DNA of 64,000 nt from Glebionis coronaria (taxonomy: Eukaryota > Streptophyta > Magnoliopsida > Asterales > Asteraceae): NCBI GenBank assembly GCA_025667525.1, contig JANFOE010000193.1, positions 1,736,001 through 1,800,000 of the forward strand, read 5' to 3'. Below the pieces are notes generated by a model. The model saw nothing but the letters and a program-made list of their open reading frames with translations, did not search any database and was not told where the DNA came from. A program made the translations under genes and the position numbers. Of this stretch, positions 48,626-59,570 are shown piece after piece. Numbering within the stretch: the first letter of the stretch is position 1; each line of letters opens with the position of its first letter.

Positions 48626-49361
48626 TCATGTTCTAAATAAGCTCTCTACACTCCTCGGGTCTCCTTTTCATAAATGTGCCACCGGCGGCTGCATTAATCG
48701 TATCACGATCACGAAAAGTCATACCGTTGTAGAAAGTATCAATTAAGGTCACAGGAAGCATGTTGTGGTTTGGACAACGATCGATCAAAACATTATATGT
48801 TTCCCAAGCATCGAAGAGAGATTCATCAGGGTCTTGCATGAAACCGCTGATTTGATTGCGAAGGCTCGTGACCATGGATGGTGGAAAGTAGCGCGACAAA
48901 AAGCGTTGAGTCATGTCATCCCAAGTATGAATGGAATTCTTCGGGAGACGATCAAACCATTTCTCGGTGTGGTGTGATAAAGTATGTGGAAAGAGTTGAA
49001 GGCGAAGGACATCCATTGTGGCACCGGGCAACTTCATGCTTTGAGTGATTGTAATGAATTTGTCGAGGTGTTTGTTGGCATCATCATCAGGCATTCCGGT
49101 GAATGGATTAGTTTGCACTTGCTGAATCATGTGGTGCTTCAACGAAAACTCCGGAGCCGTGATTTGCATCGGGGCAATCGGTCCTCCTCGTCCAAACATG
49201 GTAGGTTGACAAAGCTCCTCCATTGTCCGAAGATCGGGCTGTGGAAGAACATTGTTGTTGTTATTATTGAGGTGCGGTGGATTATTGTTATTGTTCACAC
49301 CTGCCATAGCTAAATCTTCTCGAGTCTCGGGCTCTTGATAATTAGAAGATCTAGTACGCAT
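48626..49361 (-). pseudogene. Gag of element C, N-terminal portion
   Basis: Starts at MRTRS (49361; frame open from 49418) with an acceptor-like TTTCGCAG just upstream. It encodes a poly-Asn tract, then the Gag core ([17 protein letters not shown]) up to [10 protein letters not shown], where a TAG at 48633-48635 replaces the GAG (Glu) of D. D is inserted immediately beyond. Gag continues at 39590. At least three lesions (this TAG, a 1-bp loss and a TAA) show that the C protein is dead. Confidence 0.88.
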
Positions 49362-50449
49362 ACACCTGCGAAAGCAAAAGAAAAAGAAACCAAACACAAA
49401 GAGAATATATATACACAATAAAAATAAAATCTTTTTGGTTTTTTGAAAAATTTTAATTTTTATGGATTTTTAACAATTTTAAATTTTTAATGGATTTTTG
49501 AAGATTTTTAAGCAAGAAAAACAACGCTCACTGATTGTAGTGTTTTACCACACCTTTAGGAAAAGGAGGGTAAATAGTGAAAAGTATCAAACAAATGACT
49601 TTAGGAAAAATCAAGTGTTAATGACCCTTAATGAAATTAAAGTTCGTTTCCCAAGGAGGTATATGTGTGTGAGAAATTTGTTAAATGTTTGTGATTAATG
49701 ATTGGTTTAGAAGGGGATGAGAAAAGAAAATGACGAAGACGTAAAAAAATAAAAATAAACACTACTAGAAAGTTAAGACGTAGAACCTTAAAAACCACAA
49801 AAATAAAAATAAATTCTAAAAATTACCAAAAATTCACCAAAAATCAAAAATAATAAACTAAGAGTTTACCAATGATCAAAACTTTTTCAAACCTTTTAAA
49901 TAATTAAATATTCAATTTTTAAATGCTAATTAAAGCCCTAAAAATCAAATAAATTATCAAAAAGCCCAAATAAAGATTTTTCAATTGGTAAACCTCTAAA
50001 ATGACCTAAAAAGATTAAAAACTATTTTTAGAAATTTTTAAACTAATAAAAACTATTTAAAATGATTTAAAACTATTAAAACTTAAAATAATTATAAAAA
50101 TTAATCTAAAAGAGATAAAATTATTCTAAAAGTTGCTAAATTCCTATTTTAATGTATTAAACCTAAGAAAAATGTAAAAAGTTGGAAAATGTGAAATTTT
50201 AAAAATAATAATAAAATAATAATAAAATAATATTAAAAATCCAAAAATTATAAAAAATTCTAAAAACTTGCAAACTAGTTTATTTTAACCTAAATAATCA
50301 GAAAATCAAAGTGAAATTACCAGAATACCCCTTTTGGGCCCTCAAATGGGCCAAAACCAAAAACAGTCAACCAAATTGGGCTTTTGGGCCCAAAAAGTCA
50401 AACTTGGCCCAATTGACTTGGAAAAGCCCTATCTGACTTAAAATTCACT

Positions 50450-51420
50450 TCTAAGAACAAAACTCTAAAGGCTCAAAAGCTGAAAATGAGCTTATCACAA
50501 CTTATTTAACACTCAGCTTATTCTTATTGGGCTTTTCAGCCCATTAAGCCATAAGCTAATGCCATAAGCTCTAATTTAACACACAACCTTCTTTTGGGAT
50601 GCTTATGAGATCTGTAAAAAGATTTTTTGATAAAGCTCACTCGATAAGCCAGAAATAAGCAAAGAAAAATTTCACTAAAAGACAAAATAGTCGGGTTTGA
50701 GAAATAAGGAACCTCAGAAGCTCTAGTTTGTTGTAAAAGCTCATAAATAGCTTAACTAAGAATAATCAATCAAGAAAATCACAAAAAGCCAAGTAGAATA
50801 AGCTATAAGAACAGATAAGCTGGCTGAAAAAGCCAAATAATCTAGTTTTCTAGCAAAAGCTTAACCAAAAGACTTGTAACCTTCCAGATTTGATATTAAG
50901 CTGAGAAAAATGATTTATATTACAAAAGATAAGTTGTTGCATGTACCAATAAGCAAAACAGATTCAATAAGCTTAGAAACCAAGTTTGACCAAAAGTCAA
51001 ACGTTGATAAGTTGAAATCAAACGCTGACAGGAACAAAGTAGGCGTTGACAGACTTAATAAAGTGTAAGGACTTGTTTTTCACCCTGCTGGTCAAGGTTT
51101 GAGTGCAAACCTTGTGAATCAAGGCTTACCAGTTGGGTAAACTTGATGTGTTTTGGCACAAATAAGCCAATAAGCCAGTGGGCTTATAAGCTATGAACAA
51201 AGCAATCCAAATAGCCAAATATTCTCACAAGCAGCATACAAATAAGATCCAAGCAACAATACAACAATCCTAATGCTAGAAATCACAATGCAACACCAAA
51301 TGAGGTGGTCACTTTGCTGATGCAAATGACCACTTCAGCAGACTTTGATAAGCTATAAAAACCACAATAAGCCACCAAATTCAACAAGCAGATAACCAAT
51401 AGATAGCTTATCACCCAAAC
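50450..51420 (-). repeat. ATAAGC/GCTTAT-rich region of LTR E
   Basis: ATAAGC or its complement occurs more than 25 times in about 1 kb, at irregular spacing, among otherwise unrelated sequence. It lies well past the TATA box, where B, C and D carry their ATTCCGA arrays. Confidence 0.6.
51001..51051 (+). repeat. Three GCGTTGACA-like motifs at 21-bp steps in E
   Basis: ACGTTGATA at 51001, ACGCTGACA at 51022 and GCGTTGACA at 51043, spaced exactly 21 bp. The motif and step are the same as in copia element F, about 6 kb away. Confidence 0.7.
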
Positions 51421-52373
51421 CAAATTTCAGACCTTAGATCCAACAAACAAAGAAGTTATTGGATCTGATGTGTTTGACCAAATTCAAAACCAATTTTATC
51501 AGATTTTTGCAAAACTTAGAATCCCTTTTCCAAACTTTCAAAAAGTAAACCAATGGCTAAAACTTGTGTATTAGGACTTGTTTAGACCACCCAAACCCTA
51601 AGAACCAAGGGCACAAGGCCATAAGGCCTTGATAACCAGTAATCCCAAACAACCCTTAATCAAGCACTTAACAAAGGAACTTATGATTTTAACTAATAAC
51701 CTTCTGATTTTAATGATCAAAAACACTTACTAGATAACAACTAACACAATCAAACATAAAAATCACCAGCACAAACACCAATACTCAAAATCAAAGCACC
51801 AAATCAAAATCAGTCATAAACATGAAATTTTGAGTGGAATCTTAACAAGGGATTATACCTGCCTTCCACAACATCCTAGGAAGGCCAGCAATGCTCCTTG
51901 GACCTTGTTCAACAACTAGAACAAGACCAAGGTACTTCAATGAAGATGATGCAAACTGCCTTGGTTGATGGTTCAAAGTAGAACCTCAAGGACTTGATAT
52001 CTTCAACACAAACAACAAACAACTCAACCAAGGGATCTAATCCCTTCACAAGCTTGGTGTCAACAAGCTTGTAAGAGCTTATAGCAAATGGCCAAGGGTT
52101 AGTACACAAAATAAGCCAAAACAGAACCTAGGATTTCAAGGTATTCAAACCTTAAAAACCTTATGAAACAAGACGTGCCTTAACCACAAGATTAAGGTAG
52201 GCCTTAACAATCAAATGGAACTCAGAATTAGGCTACTCAAACACCAACTTTTAATCAAATCAAAAAGAGAATTCAATATTTTCAGAAATTCAAATTTTAT
52301 TAAACTTAAAAAGGAATTACAAAGATTGATAGCCTAAAACTAGAACAAAGGGACTCTTACATGTTGAGGTCTC

Positions 52374-52381
52374 CTTTTATA
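52374..52381 (-). promoter_or_regulatory. TATA box of LTR E
   Basis: CTTTTATA on plus is TATAAAAG on minus; conserved at 258-265. Confidence 0.58.
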
Positions 52382-53509
52382 GGCAAATGCCTGGCTACAC
52401 TATTCACAAACCCTAGATGTGATTTCTCTAAAATGCCCTTGAGTCCTTGAGTGTGTTTGTTGTTGATGAGCTGTCCAAAGTGATCCCAAACGTTCATTTT
52501 AGCTTTGGAATGAAGCATTGATCCTTAGCTGTTGATCTTAACACGTGGCATGACTTGGAGGGCAAGTACTCATGTGATGGGCGAAACGGTTTGAATGGTG
52601 GGGTCCTTTGGGTGAGTGGGAGTGTGAGTTTAAGCATGGGATGGATTCGTGTGAAGGTTAATTGTGTTTTGGTGTAGGTAATTGTAAAAACCCCCTTGTT
52701 GGTAAAAAGTTAAAACTGGGTTCATACGTGTGAATAGTGACACGTTTGATCCGTTTTCTTAGGGAGAAAGGTGTTTGGCGCGTGTTTAGGGATTTAAACT
52801 TCCAAACTTGGCAGTTTTGGTCCTTTTTCTTCCTTTCTTTTGTCACTTGTAAATAAAAGTCTATCAGCGCCCATTTCCTTTGTAACAACTTTCACAACTT
52901 GGCAATTTTGGCACAAAACTTTCTAAAAAGTGTTTCAAGGGTTATTTTTGACACTTTTGCATATTTCAAGGGCTGATCTTGGACAATGTTGACCTTCAAA
53001 GGTCTTCAATGCAACTTAAACTTCATGAGGGACCATTGTTGACAATTTGGATTTGTTGAGGGACTAATCTTGCCATTTCTTCAAAGTTGAAGGACCTTTT
53101 GTGTAATTTTGACAACTTAAGGGACCAAACTTGTAATTATCAATATACAAGGGTTTTAAGTGTCATTTCTTCATTCATTGAGGATCAAGCTTTCACATCT
53201 TTAAGTCTTCAAGGATAAATGTTGAATATTCCATGATTTAGGGCCCGGTTCTTTGTACGGCTTTGTTTCTCGTGTCCGTTTTTCCTTGTATCTTGTGATC
53301 TTTTGTCTTTTTCACGATATCCATACCTAAAATACACAAGTAAACAAAACACAAGCATATATATATGGTATTTTATGACATTTTTATGCATTAAAAGCCC
53401 GAAAAGAACGATGAGATCATGTATAAATGCCATCTCATCACTCACGAATGAACGGATCCCAAAAAGCAACACGTCTCTCATAGAAAACCGTTAATCTTCA
53501 CGAAAAGAG

Positions 53510-53524
53510 CCGGCAGCGGCGCCA
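53510..53524 (-). other. Primer-binding site of element C (tRNA-Asp type)
   Basis: TGGCGCCGCTGCCGG on the minus strand, next to the C 5' LTR. It matches B and D. Confidence 0.82.
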
Positions 53525-53938
53525 TTTTAATGTAGATATTTTACTAGGTTGAAAGTTCGTTTCTAGGTATCTTCTCGAATTGATTTTCGGTTCAAAGTAC
53601 GACTCAATTGTTTTTGGTGAAAAAGAATATTCTTGGTTGTTTTAAAATAAATGTGCAAGACGTAAATGAAAATGACGTTAATTTAAATCTGAATCTAACT
53701 TAAAATAAATGGCAAGAAATTAAAACGTGACGAGAATTAGAAGGCACTAAAAGTAAATAACGCAAACTTAAATCTATCTAAGGCAAACTTAAAACGCAAC
53801 TAAAACTTAAACTAAGGCAAGGCTTAAAATAAATCTAAGGCAAGTAAACTTAAAGTGAAACTAAGGAAAAAGGCGGGAAAAGTAAAGCTTGAAAATTAAA
53901 AATTAAAAACAGAAACTTAAAATAACCTCAAAACAGCT

Positions 53939-54585
53939 CATTCGGAATAATCCTTCTTTCGGAATAAATCACTCGTCCGGAATGTCACCTTCGTTCGGAA
54001 TAATTTCTTCTTCACTCGGAATAATCAAAACAAAACACTCATTCGGAACAACTGGTTCATCCGGAATATGTCACTTTATCCGGAATAAACCCTTCACTCG
54101 GAATGTGTCACTGATTCGGAATAATCACTCCTTGATTCGGAATATTCCGAATGAACTCCCTTGATTCGGAACTCCCTTGATTCGGAACTCCCTTGATTCG
54201 GAACTCCCTTGATCCGGAATACTAAATGTTCCGAATGAACAATCCCCAAATCCTTCGTTCGGAATATTTCGAATGAAACAGCCACTGACCCGGAATATTT
54301 TGTATTCTGAATGAACAACCACTGATCCGGAATATATGGTTTGGTCCGGAATACTCAAGTTGATCTGGAATGTTTCTTTGGTTCGGAACAAACACTGATT
54401 CGGAATATTTTCAACTAACCCTTGATTCGGAATGTTCCGAATGAACACCTTTGGTTCGGAATATCCACTGACCCAGAATAACAAACTGATCCGGAATATG
54501 TCACCTATCCGGAATGTTTGCTTGGTTCGGAAGAATCACACCACCACCTTCATTCGGAATAATCTGGGCTTTGATCCAGAATAAC
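53939..54585 (-). repeat. ATTCCGA motif array in C 5' LTR
   Basis: As at 5099-5712, but expanded near 54155-54215 by extra direct copies of CTTGATTCGGAACTCC. Confidence 0.8.
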
Positions 54586-55027
54586 CTGGTAAACAGTAAC
54601 AGAAAGCGAAGAACATGGAAGAACAAATAACACGAATATAACCAAAAATAATCAAATTAAACCAAAAGATTAAGCAAGACTAATCAATAAACATCTACTA
54701 GTCATAAACAAACAATCCAAAACAATCAAACTAACAATACTTAATCAGAATAATCAAAACCCACTTTAATCAAATCAATAAAACATCAAAAACATAAACA
54801 TGAACAATAAAGCATAAAGATTAATGATCAAATAAGAAAGGAAGATAGGAGATAAACAATAAAAGTAAAGATTGACAATAAAAAATAGGAAACTTACTTG
54901 AAATTTAGAGGTATTTAAGGTGCAAGACAATTAATTAAATGACATGTAATTAAAGAACAAGTAATTAAAATGGTGGAAGAACTAGTGTCACTCTAGCCAA
55001 CAAAATGAACATGAAATCCTAATCATC

Positions 55028-55035
55028 TATTTATA
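55028..55035 (-). promoter_or_regulatory. TATA box of C 5' LTR
   Basis: TATAAATA on the minus strand. It is intact here but disrupted in the 3' LTR copy. Confidence 0.6.
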
Positions 55036-55491
55036 GGAGGATTAGGGAGGTGCTTAGGAAGCTTACTCCCCTCTTTCTTCTTTCTTTAATTGCGTGATTA
55101 AGTCCTTGTCTTCTTAATTATTTGACTTTAATGACTTTGTCTCGGGATTTCTTTAAACTCGTCTTGTAATTCTTCAATAAATTAGACTTGAGTTCTTCGG
55201 TTTTTAGTAAACTTCCGTCTTTTGACTTTTTCTTCGATAAATCTTCAGAATTGGTCTTCGACTTCCGTTCTTTTTGCGCTCTTGATTTATTGACTTCGTC
55301 TTTTGTCTTTTTCTTCGATAAAAGCCCGTGAATGCCCATGTTTTCTCCCGTTTTCACATTTTCGTCCTAAATCACAACAAAAACACAAACCACGCATAAT
55401 TCCGACATTTACGACATAAAACACGTTTTGGTCCAGTTATTATTGTAGTTAAGTGGTAAAAAGGATGGGTGTTTACACACCTATCAGATCT

Positions 55492-55680
55492 CAAGTTACA
55501 TGACAAGTCAAATCCAAAAGAACATGTTGCAAGCAATGCTCAAAGATTATTACAACATATTCACAAGCAGAAAAAGAATAAAAGAAAAGAGAAACAACTA
55601 CGAGCTCAAGAACGAAGACTTAGTATAGTATGCTAGGTTTAGAACTTTGTAATTTGGAGTGACCTCTCTTAGGGGGAGAT
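55492..55680 (+). other. 3' end of the internal region of copia element G
   Basis: Short non-coding stretch between the C insertion and an LTR. It ends in the polypurine tract TTAGGGGGAGAT (55669-55680), typical of Ty1/copia elements before TGTTGGAA. Its upstream continuation is 4686 and leftward. Confidence 0.6.
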
Positions 55681-56013
55681 TGTTGGAAATACATTTTTAA
55701 CGTATATTAGAAGTATCGGTCACTCCAACAATATTATTAAACGTGATTAGCTCGTAGTTAGTTCATTGTATTAAACACGAGTTACAAACCAACCCATGGG
55801 CTTGTCTATGGGTTGTAGGCCCAAGGTCATCAAGGCTTGGGTATATAAGCCCCTTTTCCTTCATGAAAAGGGGTTGGTTGTTCATTTGTTTTTACTTAAT
55901 AAACATAGTTTCTCTCATCTTTCTCTCTCTAGTTTCTCTCTCTAGAAACAACAACCCACTTGTTAGGATCATAGATTATCACTATTCTACAGTTCCCATT
56001 TGAATAATCAACA
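55681..56013 (+). repeat. Copia-type LTR (element G)
   Basis: 333 bp starting TGTTGGAAATACA and ending AATAATCAACA, so the tips TGTTG/CAACA are complementary. A TATA box TATATAAG is at 55842-55849, followed by a C/T-rich stretch. A polypurine tract lies directly upstream, so this is a 3' LTR in plus orientation. The exact right end is inferred from the tip symmetry. Confidence 0.6.
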
Positions 56014-56847
56014 AATAAAACAGGAAAGACAATTAAGAGTTAGGATTAAAATACGAAAGTAACGATCTTATCAAAATGCCTACAGAAGCCTAATGTCTAC
56101 CCAATTCTCATAGGTGAAAACCTAGGTAGGTGGTCTCTAATACCATAATTGTAACACTCACTCTGATAAAGAGACAAGTATCACATTATTGGGTCATATC
56201 AGAAACACATATATTAAAAATACAAGCGATAGTGTTATTATTAAAATATAAAATCCAACAAACTATTCTCATAAAGAGTAAAAATCCAAACCTAAAGGTC
56301 CAAAATGTAAATTTCATAATTAGAAAACATCTTCAAAACATTCATTAAGACACAAGAGTGACTCTAAAGGTAGCTCTAACAATCACACACTCTCACTTCC
56401 TAGTTTTTCGCTTAATAGCTTCCGTAGGAAAATAAAATCTGGTTGAGCTAACGGTAGTGAACATATATATAATGCAAAGACGGTGAAAGGATCAATATAT
56501 GTAACGGAACCCTACGAATCAAACGTCATATGCAGTATATAGAAGTGATTGTTAGTGTAACACCCCATTTGTTAAGATGGAATGCTATAGTAAATGTGGC
56601 GTGTCATCAAAGCATGTAAGGTAAATGTCTAAACATTCATGACCATAAATAGAAATACCATAAACAAACATCGATAGTCTAAGTAACTCACACACAAGCA
56701 ATATTAAATACTATAAAAGAAAGGACTAAACAATCTCCAAATGAAGTAAAGTGTAACAAAGTAGGAATAAATGTATAAGGTAAAAGAGGCTGGATAGCTT
56801 CCATCCGAATGCACATACTCTATAGATCCTACTTGCGACCTTGGGTA
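56014..56847. other. Unassigned stretch between two copia LTRs
   Basis: No gene is supported. At about 56129-56160 the plus strand reads CTCTAATACCATAATTGTAA then CACTC. This resembles the PBS-LTR junction of X (30485-30510) and may be a degraded gypsy LTR end. A second TGTAACACCCC begins at 56557. Confidence 0.35.
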
Positions 56848-57085
56848 TGTTGATCCCAAACTTAGATCGATTTAGCTTGTGTAAACGAGATTGAATCAAG
56901 TTTAACACGTAGAGAAACTTTGTTGTGTATAAAACAATTTAAGTATTATGTGGAATTAATACTCAAACAAGAACACACAAACAATGTAAACCAAACTTTC
57001 ACTTTAATTGATTAGAACAAACTTGCTTACAATGAAAGTGTTAAAACGAATGAAAACTTATATTGAAACAAAACCTAAAGGTCTT

Positions 57086-57093
57086 CTTTTATA
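57086..57093 (-). promoter_or_regulatory. TATA box of F LTR
   Basis: CTTTTATA on plus is TATAAAAG on minus, about 270 bp inside the LTR and downstream of the motif array. Confidence 0.62.
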
Positions 57094-57222
57094 GACTAAG
57101 AAGCCTTGTACAAGAGTCTACGTATCAGCTATTATAGGTAAAGATAAATATAGAAAATACATTGTTGATCATATCTTTACTAGAAACAAACTAGAAACAT
57201 AATACGCATAGACTAAATCTTC

Positions 57223-57331
57223 TATCAGTGCTTGACTTCATCATATCAACGCTTGACTTCTTCCTGTCAACGCTTGATCTGTCAACGCTTGTTTTCTTCT
57301 TATCAACGCTTGTTTTCTTCTTGTCAGCGTC
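57223..57331 (-). promoter_or_regulatory. Phased W-box-like motif array in F U3
   Basis: Plus-strand starts of the TGTCAACGC-like motif: 57223, 57244, 57265, 57280, 57301, 57322. Steps are 21, 21, 15, 21, 21. On the minus strand most copies read CAAGCGTTGA(C/T), containing TTGAC, the core of the WRKY W-box. The position upstream of the TATA box fits an enhancer array. Confidence 0.75.
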
Positions 57332-57362
57332 CAAGTGTACTGGCTACATTTTATTCCCAACA

Positions 57363-57377
57363 ATCCTCCCCTAAACT
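57363..57377 (-). other. Polypurine tract of F
   Basis: Minus-strand AGTTTAGGGGAGGAT directly before the LTR start TGTTGGG. Confidence 0.8.
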
Positions 57378-58811
57378 TGATATCTACTCTAGTAATCAAG
57401 TTTCTGAATAAAAACTAATAACTAGGAGGATTCTTACAAATCTTATCAAATTGATAATAAACATGCCTAATCAAATCTTTGGCCACGTCGCTTGAATAGT
57501 CAATCTCCAGCTGTGTTGTCTTCATCTTTTCCAAAACTTCTTTGGACATGGGATACTCAGCATCTACAAGAAGATACTCAACAAACTTTGTAGAACTCAA
57601 ATAATACACACCAGCAGCTGAATACAAACGTCATTGAAGTCCACTGATATCATCCTCAAGATCCTTCCAAACAGGATCTTCTTCTTCTGGTGCACACATT
57701 CTCTTGAATGTTGACCAAAGCTTTATTCCATTGACTGAAGTAGGTGCTTCAGTCTCATACTTGGCCATCAACAACCTCCAAAGGTCTGCCAAGTCTTCCC
57801 TATCCATACTTTCAAAGAGAGACATAAGAGTAGTAAATGTGTGTACCTCTTTCCCATATCTACCAATCATCCAAAACCCACTTGCGACTTCTTCATAGCT
57901 AATGATAGGATTTATGGCATCAAGAGGTAGCACTTGTACCATATCTGAAGCTTCCATGGGTGAGAGCTTAATGCTCCTTCTTATAACAGCTTCACTGGGA
58001 TTCAATTTATCCATATCTTTAGAGAACTCAAGTGGAACTCCCTTCTTCAAAGGCCTTGGAACAATCATTGCCTTTTGAATCTCCATCTCTTTTACAAGTT
58101 CTTCCCTCCTTTCATCTGAGAGAAGTCTGATAGTATTCATTTCCTGCACTGTTGCCCAAATGGGATAAGCCTTATACTCCAATTCTTCAAAGGATAATCC
58201 TTGCAATTTCTAAAAGGTCCATCCTGTTTGATGACATCTGAGTAACATGTAGTAAAGCTCCCTTCTATCTCTTTTCAGCAGTGAGAAAACATTGCTAGCC
58301 TTATGCTTCAGAATTACCTTGCAATCTCTTTGAACTCTTAGAAGAATCTCCAATCCCCAAATTTGATCTGAAATTGTCATATATGGATTCTCCATAACCC
58401 TATCTTCCCATGCATGGTACATTTGAGCAACTTCTGGCATATCATAATCTACCTGCAACTTTAACTCTCTAAGTTTCTCCCTTGCCAACTCATCACCATA
58501 TTCAAGTCTTTCTGGTTGTTCATTTATCATAACACTTGAATCTGAACTCCCTTCATCACATCCTTCTTGTTCCTTGGAAGTAACAACAAATGGTGATTCA
58601 CCAACCTTCTTCATTTCTTGTTCCACAAGTTGTGTAGCGAACTTTGAATCAAACTATACTTGTGCTGCATTCTTTGGAACTTCTGTTTCTACCATTATTC
58701 CTTTACCCTTATCTAATGGGTCAATGATAGGTAAAGATGATGATGGTACCTGTGAAGATAATTCCTTGATGATAGCTGATGACTGGAATACATCAACCAT
58801 ATCCGTAGGTC

Positions 58812-58919
58812 TGTCAACGCTCAAATTCTGTGTGCCAGCGCCCAACTTACTCTTGTCAACGCTTGGTGTATCAGCGCCCAAAGTCTACATGTCAACACTC
58901 ACCTTACTCGTCTCAGTGC
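58812..58919 (-). repeat. Phased motif array inside the extra ORF
   Basis: Plus-strand motif starts 58812, 58833, 58854, 58869, 58890, 58911, with steps 21, 21, 15, 21, 21, exactly as in the LTR array. Translated on the minus strand it gives SVD, GAD, SVD, GAG, SVD at 7- or 5-residue steps, with a TAG between the first two. Confidence 0.8.
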
Positions 58920-59570
58920 CTCTTGTGAACTGCTCCATCATTGCTGTAAAGGACAAGTTCAAGTTGGTAGGAGTAACCAAAGATGTATCAAAACCTGGTT
59001 GCTTCTTCAATTCAGTAAGGGCTTAAACAAGACCCAAAGATTCTCCATCATGTGAGCCTTTGTCGCTTACATGGATCTGCTCATCCTCTCCTTTGGAAGA
59101 ATTCTCCATACCACGCCTATTGTTAGCATCCTCCAAAAGAACAATCCTCTCCCTCAATTGCTTGAGTTCAAGGCCTTGTGTACTGACTGTTTGTACCAGA
59201 TCTGCATTTTGCTTTTGCAAGCTAATGCAGACAGCCGTCAATTCCAACATTGTGTATGGTTCCAATCTGCCCTCCTCTAGAATGGGTATTTGACCTCCCA
59301 AAGTAGAGTCAAGGGGCATAGATGAGGTCTTAAAGATGTTAGGACTGGCTTGGCCTACATCTAAGTGAGTACCAATAGTCCCAGCCTCATCCATAGCACC
59401 AACCACACTTGTGGTGGTGATTCTCTCTACAACATGGCTAGGACCACTAGAGGGGAACACTCTAGTATTCCTTGGGCGTTTCATCAACCTATATTCAAGG
59501 GGTGTAGAAGATGATGTGGATTGGGTGGTAGTTAGAAGGTTAAGGGGTGTTTGGGTATGTGATGGAAAGG

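Larger units (their letters stand above)
49532..53440 (-). mobile_element. Element E: apparent solo LTR, 3.9 kb
   Basis: 3,909 bp flanked by TSD CTCAC (49527-49531, 53441-53445), inserted in the leader of C. Tips are TGATTG and TCATCA, i.e. TGAT...ATCA. A second family member ends at 1298. A minus-strand TATAAAAG at 52374-52381 orients it as minus (LTR start TGATGAGATGG at 53440). I saw no ORF with a known domain, PBS or polypurine tract, and no repeat of one end at the other, so it looks like one long LTR left by LTR-LTR recombination. LTRs this long occur in Tat/Ogre-type gypsy lineages, but the lineage cannot be proven here. The part at 50450-51420 is dense in ATAAGC/GCTTAT. Confidence 0.75.
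4687..55486 (-). mobile_element. Element C: Athila-type gag-only retrotransposon, disrupted by nested insertions
   Basis: The boundaries are fixed by the TSD GATCT at 4682-4686 and 55487-55491. On the minus strand the order is 5' LTR (53528-55486), PBS (53510-53524), leader, gag-protease (49361 downward), 3' untranslated region, polypurine tract (34185-34198), and 3' LTR (34184-33958 plus 6378-4687). The 50.8-kb span is inflated by X in the 3' LTR, D in gag and E in the leader. There is no reverse transcriptase, RNase H or integrase, so C is non-autonomous like D. Part of gag is duplicated as an inverted repeat at 35629-38424. Confidence 0.9.
53528..55486 (-). repeat. 5' LTR of element C
   Basis: 1,959 bp, starting TGATAGGTGTG at 55486 on the minus strand and ending ACATTA at 53528. 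TATA box at 55028-55035, CGGAAT array at 53939-54585, tip hairpin at 55465-55484. It is followed by the right TSD GATCT. Confidence 0.92.
56848..57362 (-). repeat. 3' LTR of F
   Basis: 515 bp starting TGTTGGGAATAAAATG at 57362 (minus) and ending GGGATCAACA at 56848, so the tips TGTTG/CAACA are symmetrical. A polypurine tract precedes it. A minus-strand TATAAAAG lies at 57086-57093, and six phased motif copies lie upstream of it at 57223-57331. Confidence 0.82.

Noticed and set aside
49532..53440. Element E as a full-length retrotransposon
   Set aside because: I found no PBS, polypurine tract, second LTR or domain; one long LTR with a TSD is simpler.
58574..59026. 150-codon plus-strand frame
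   Set aside because: It is antisense to the extra ORF of F, whose minus-strand frame shows recognisable domains in one register.
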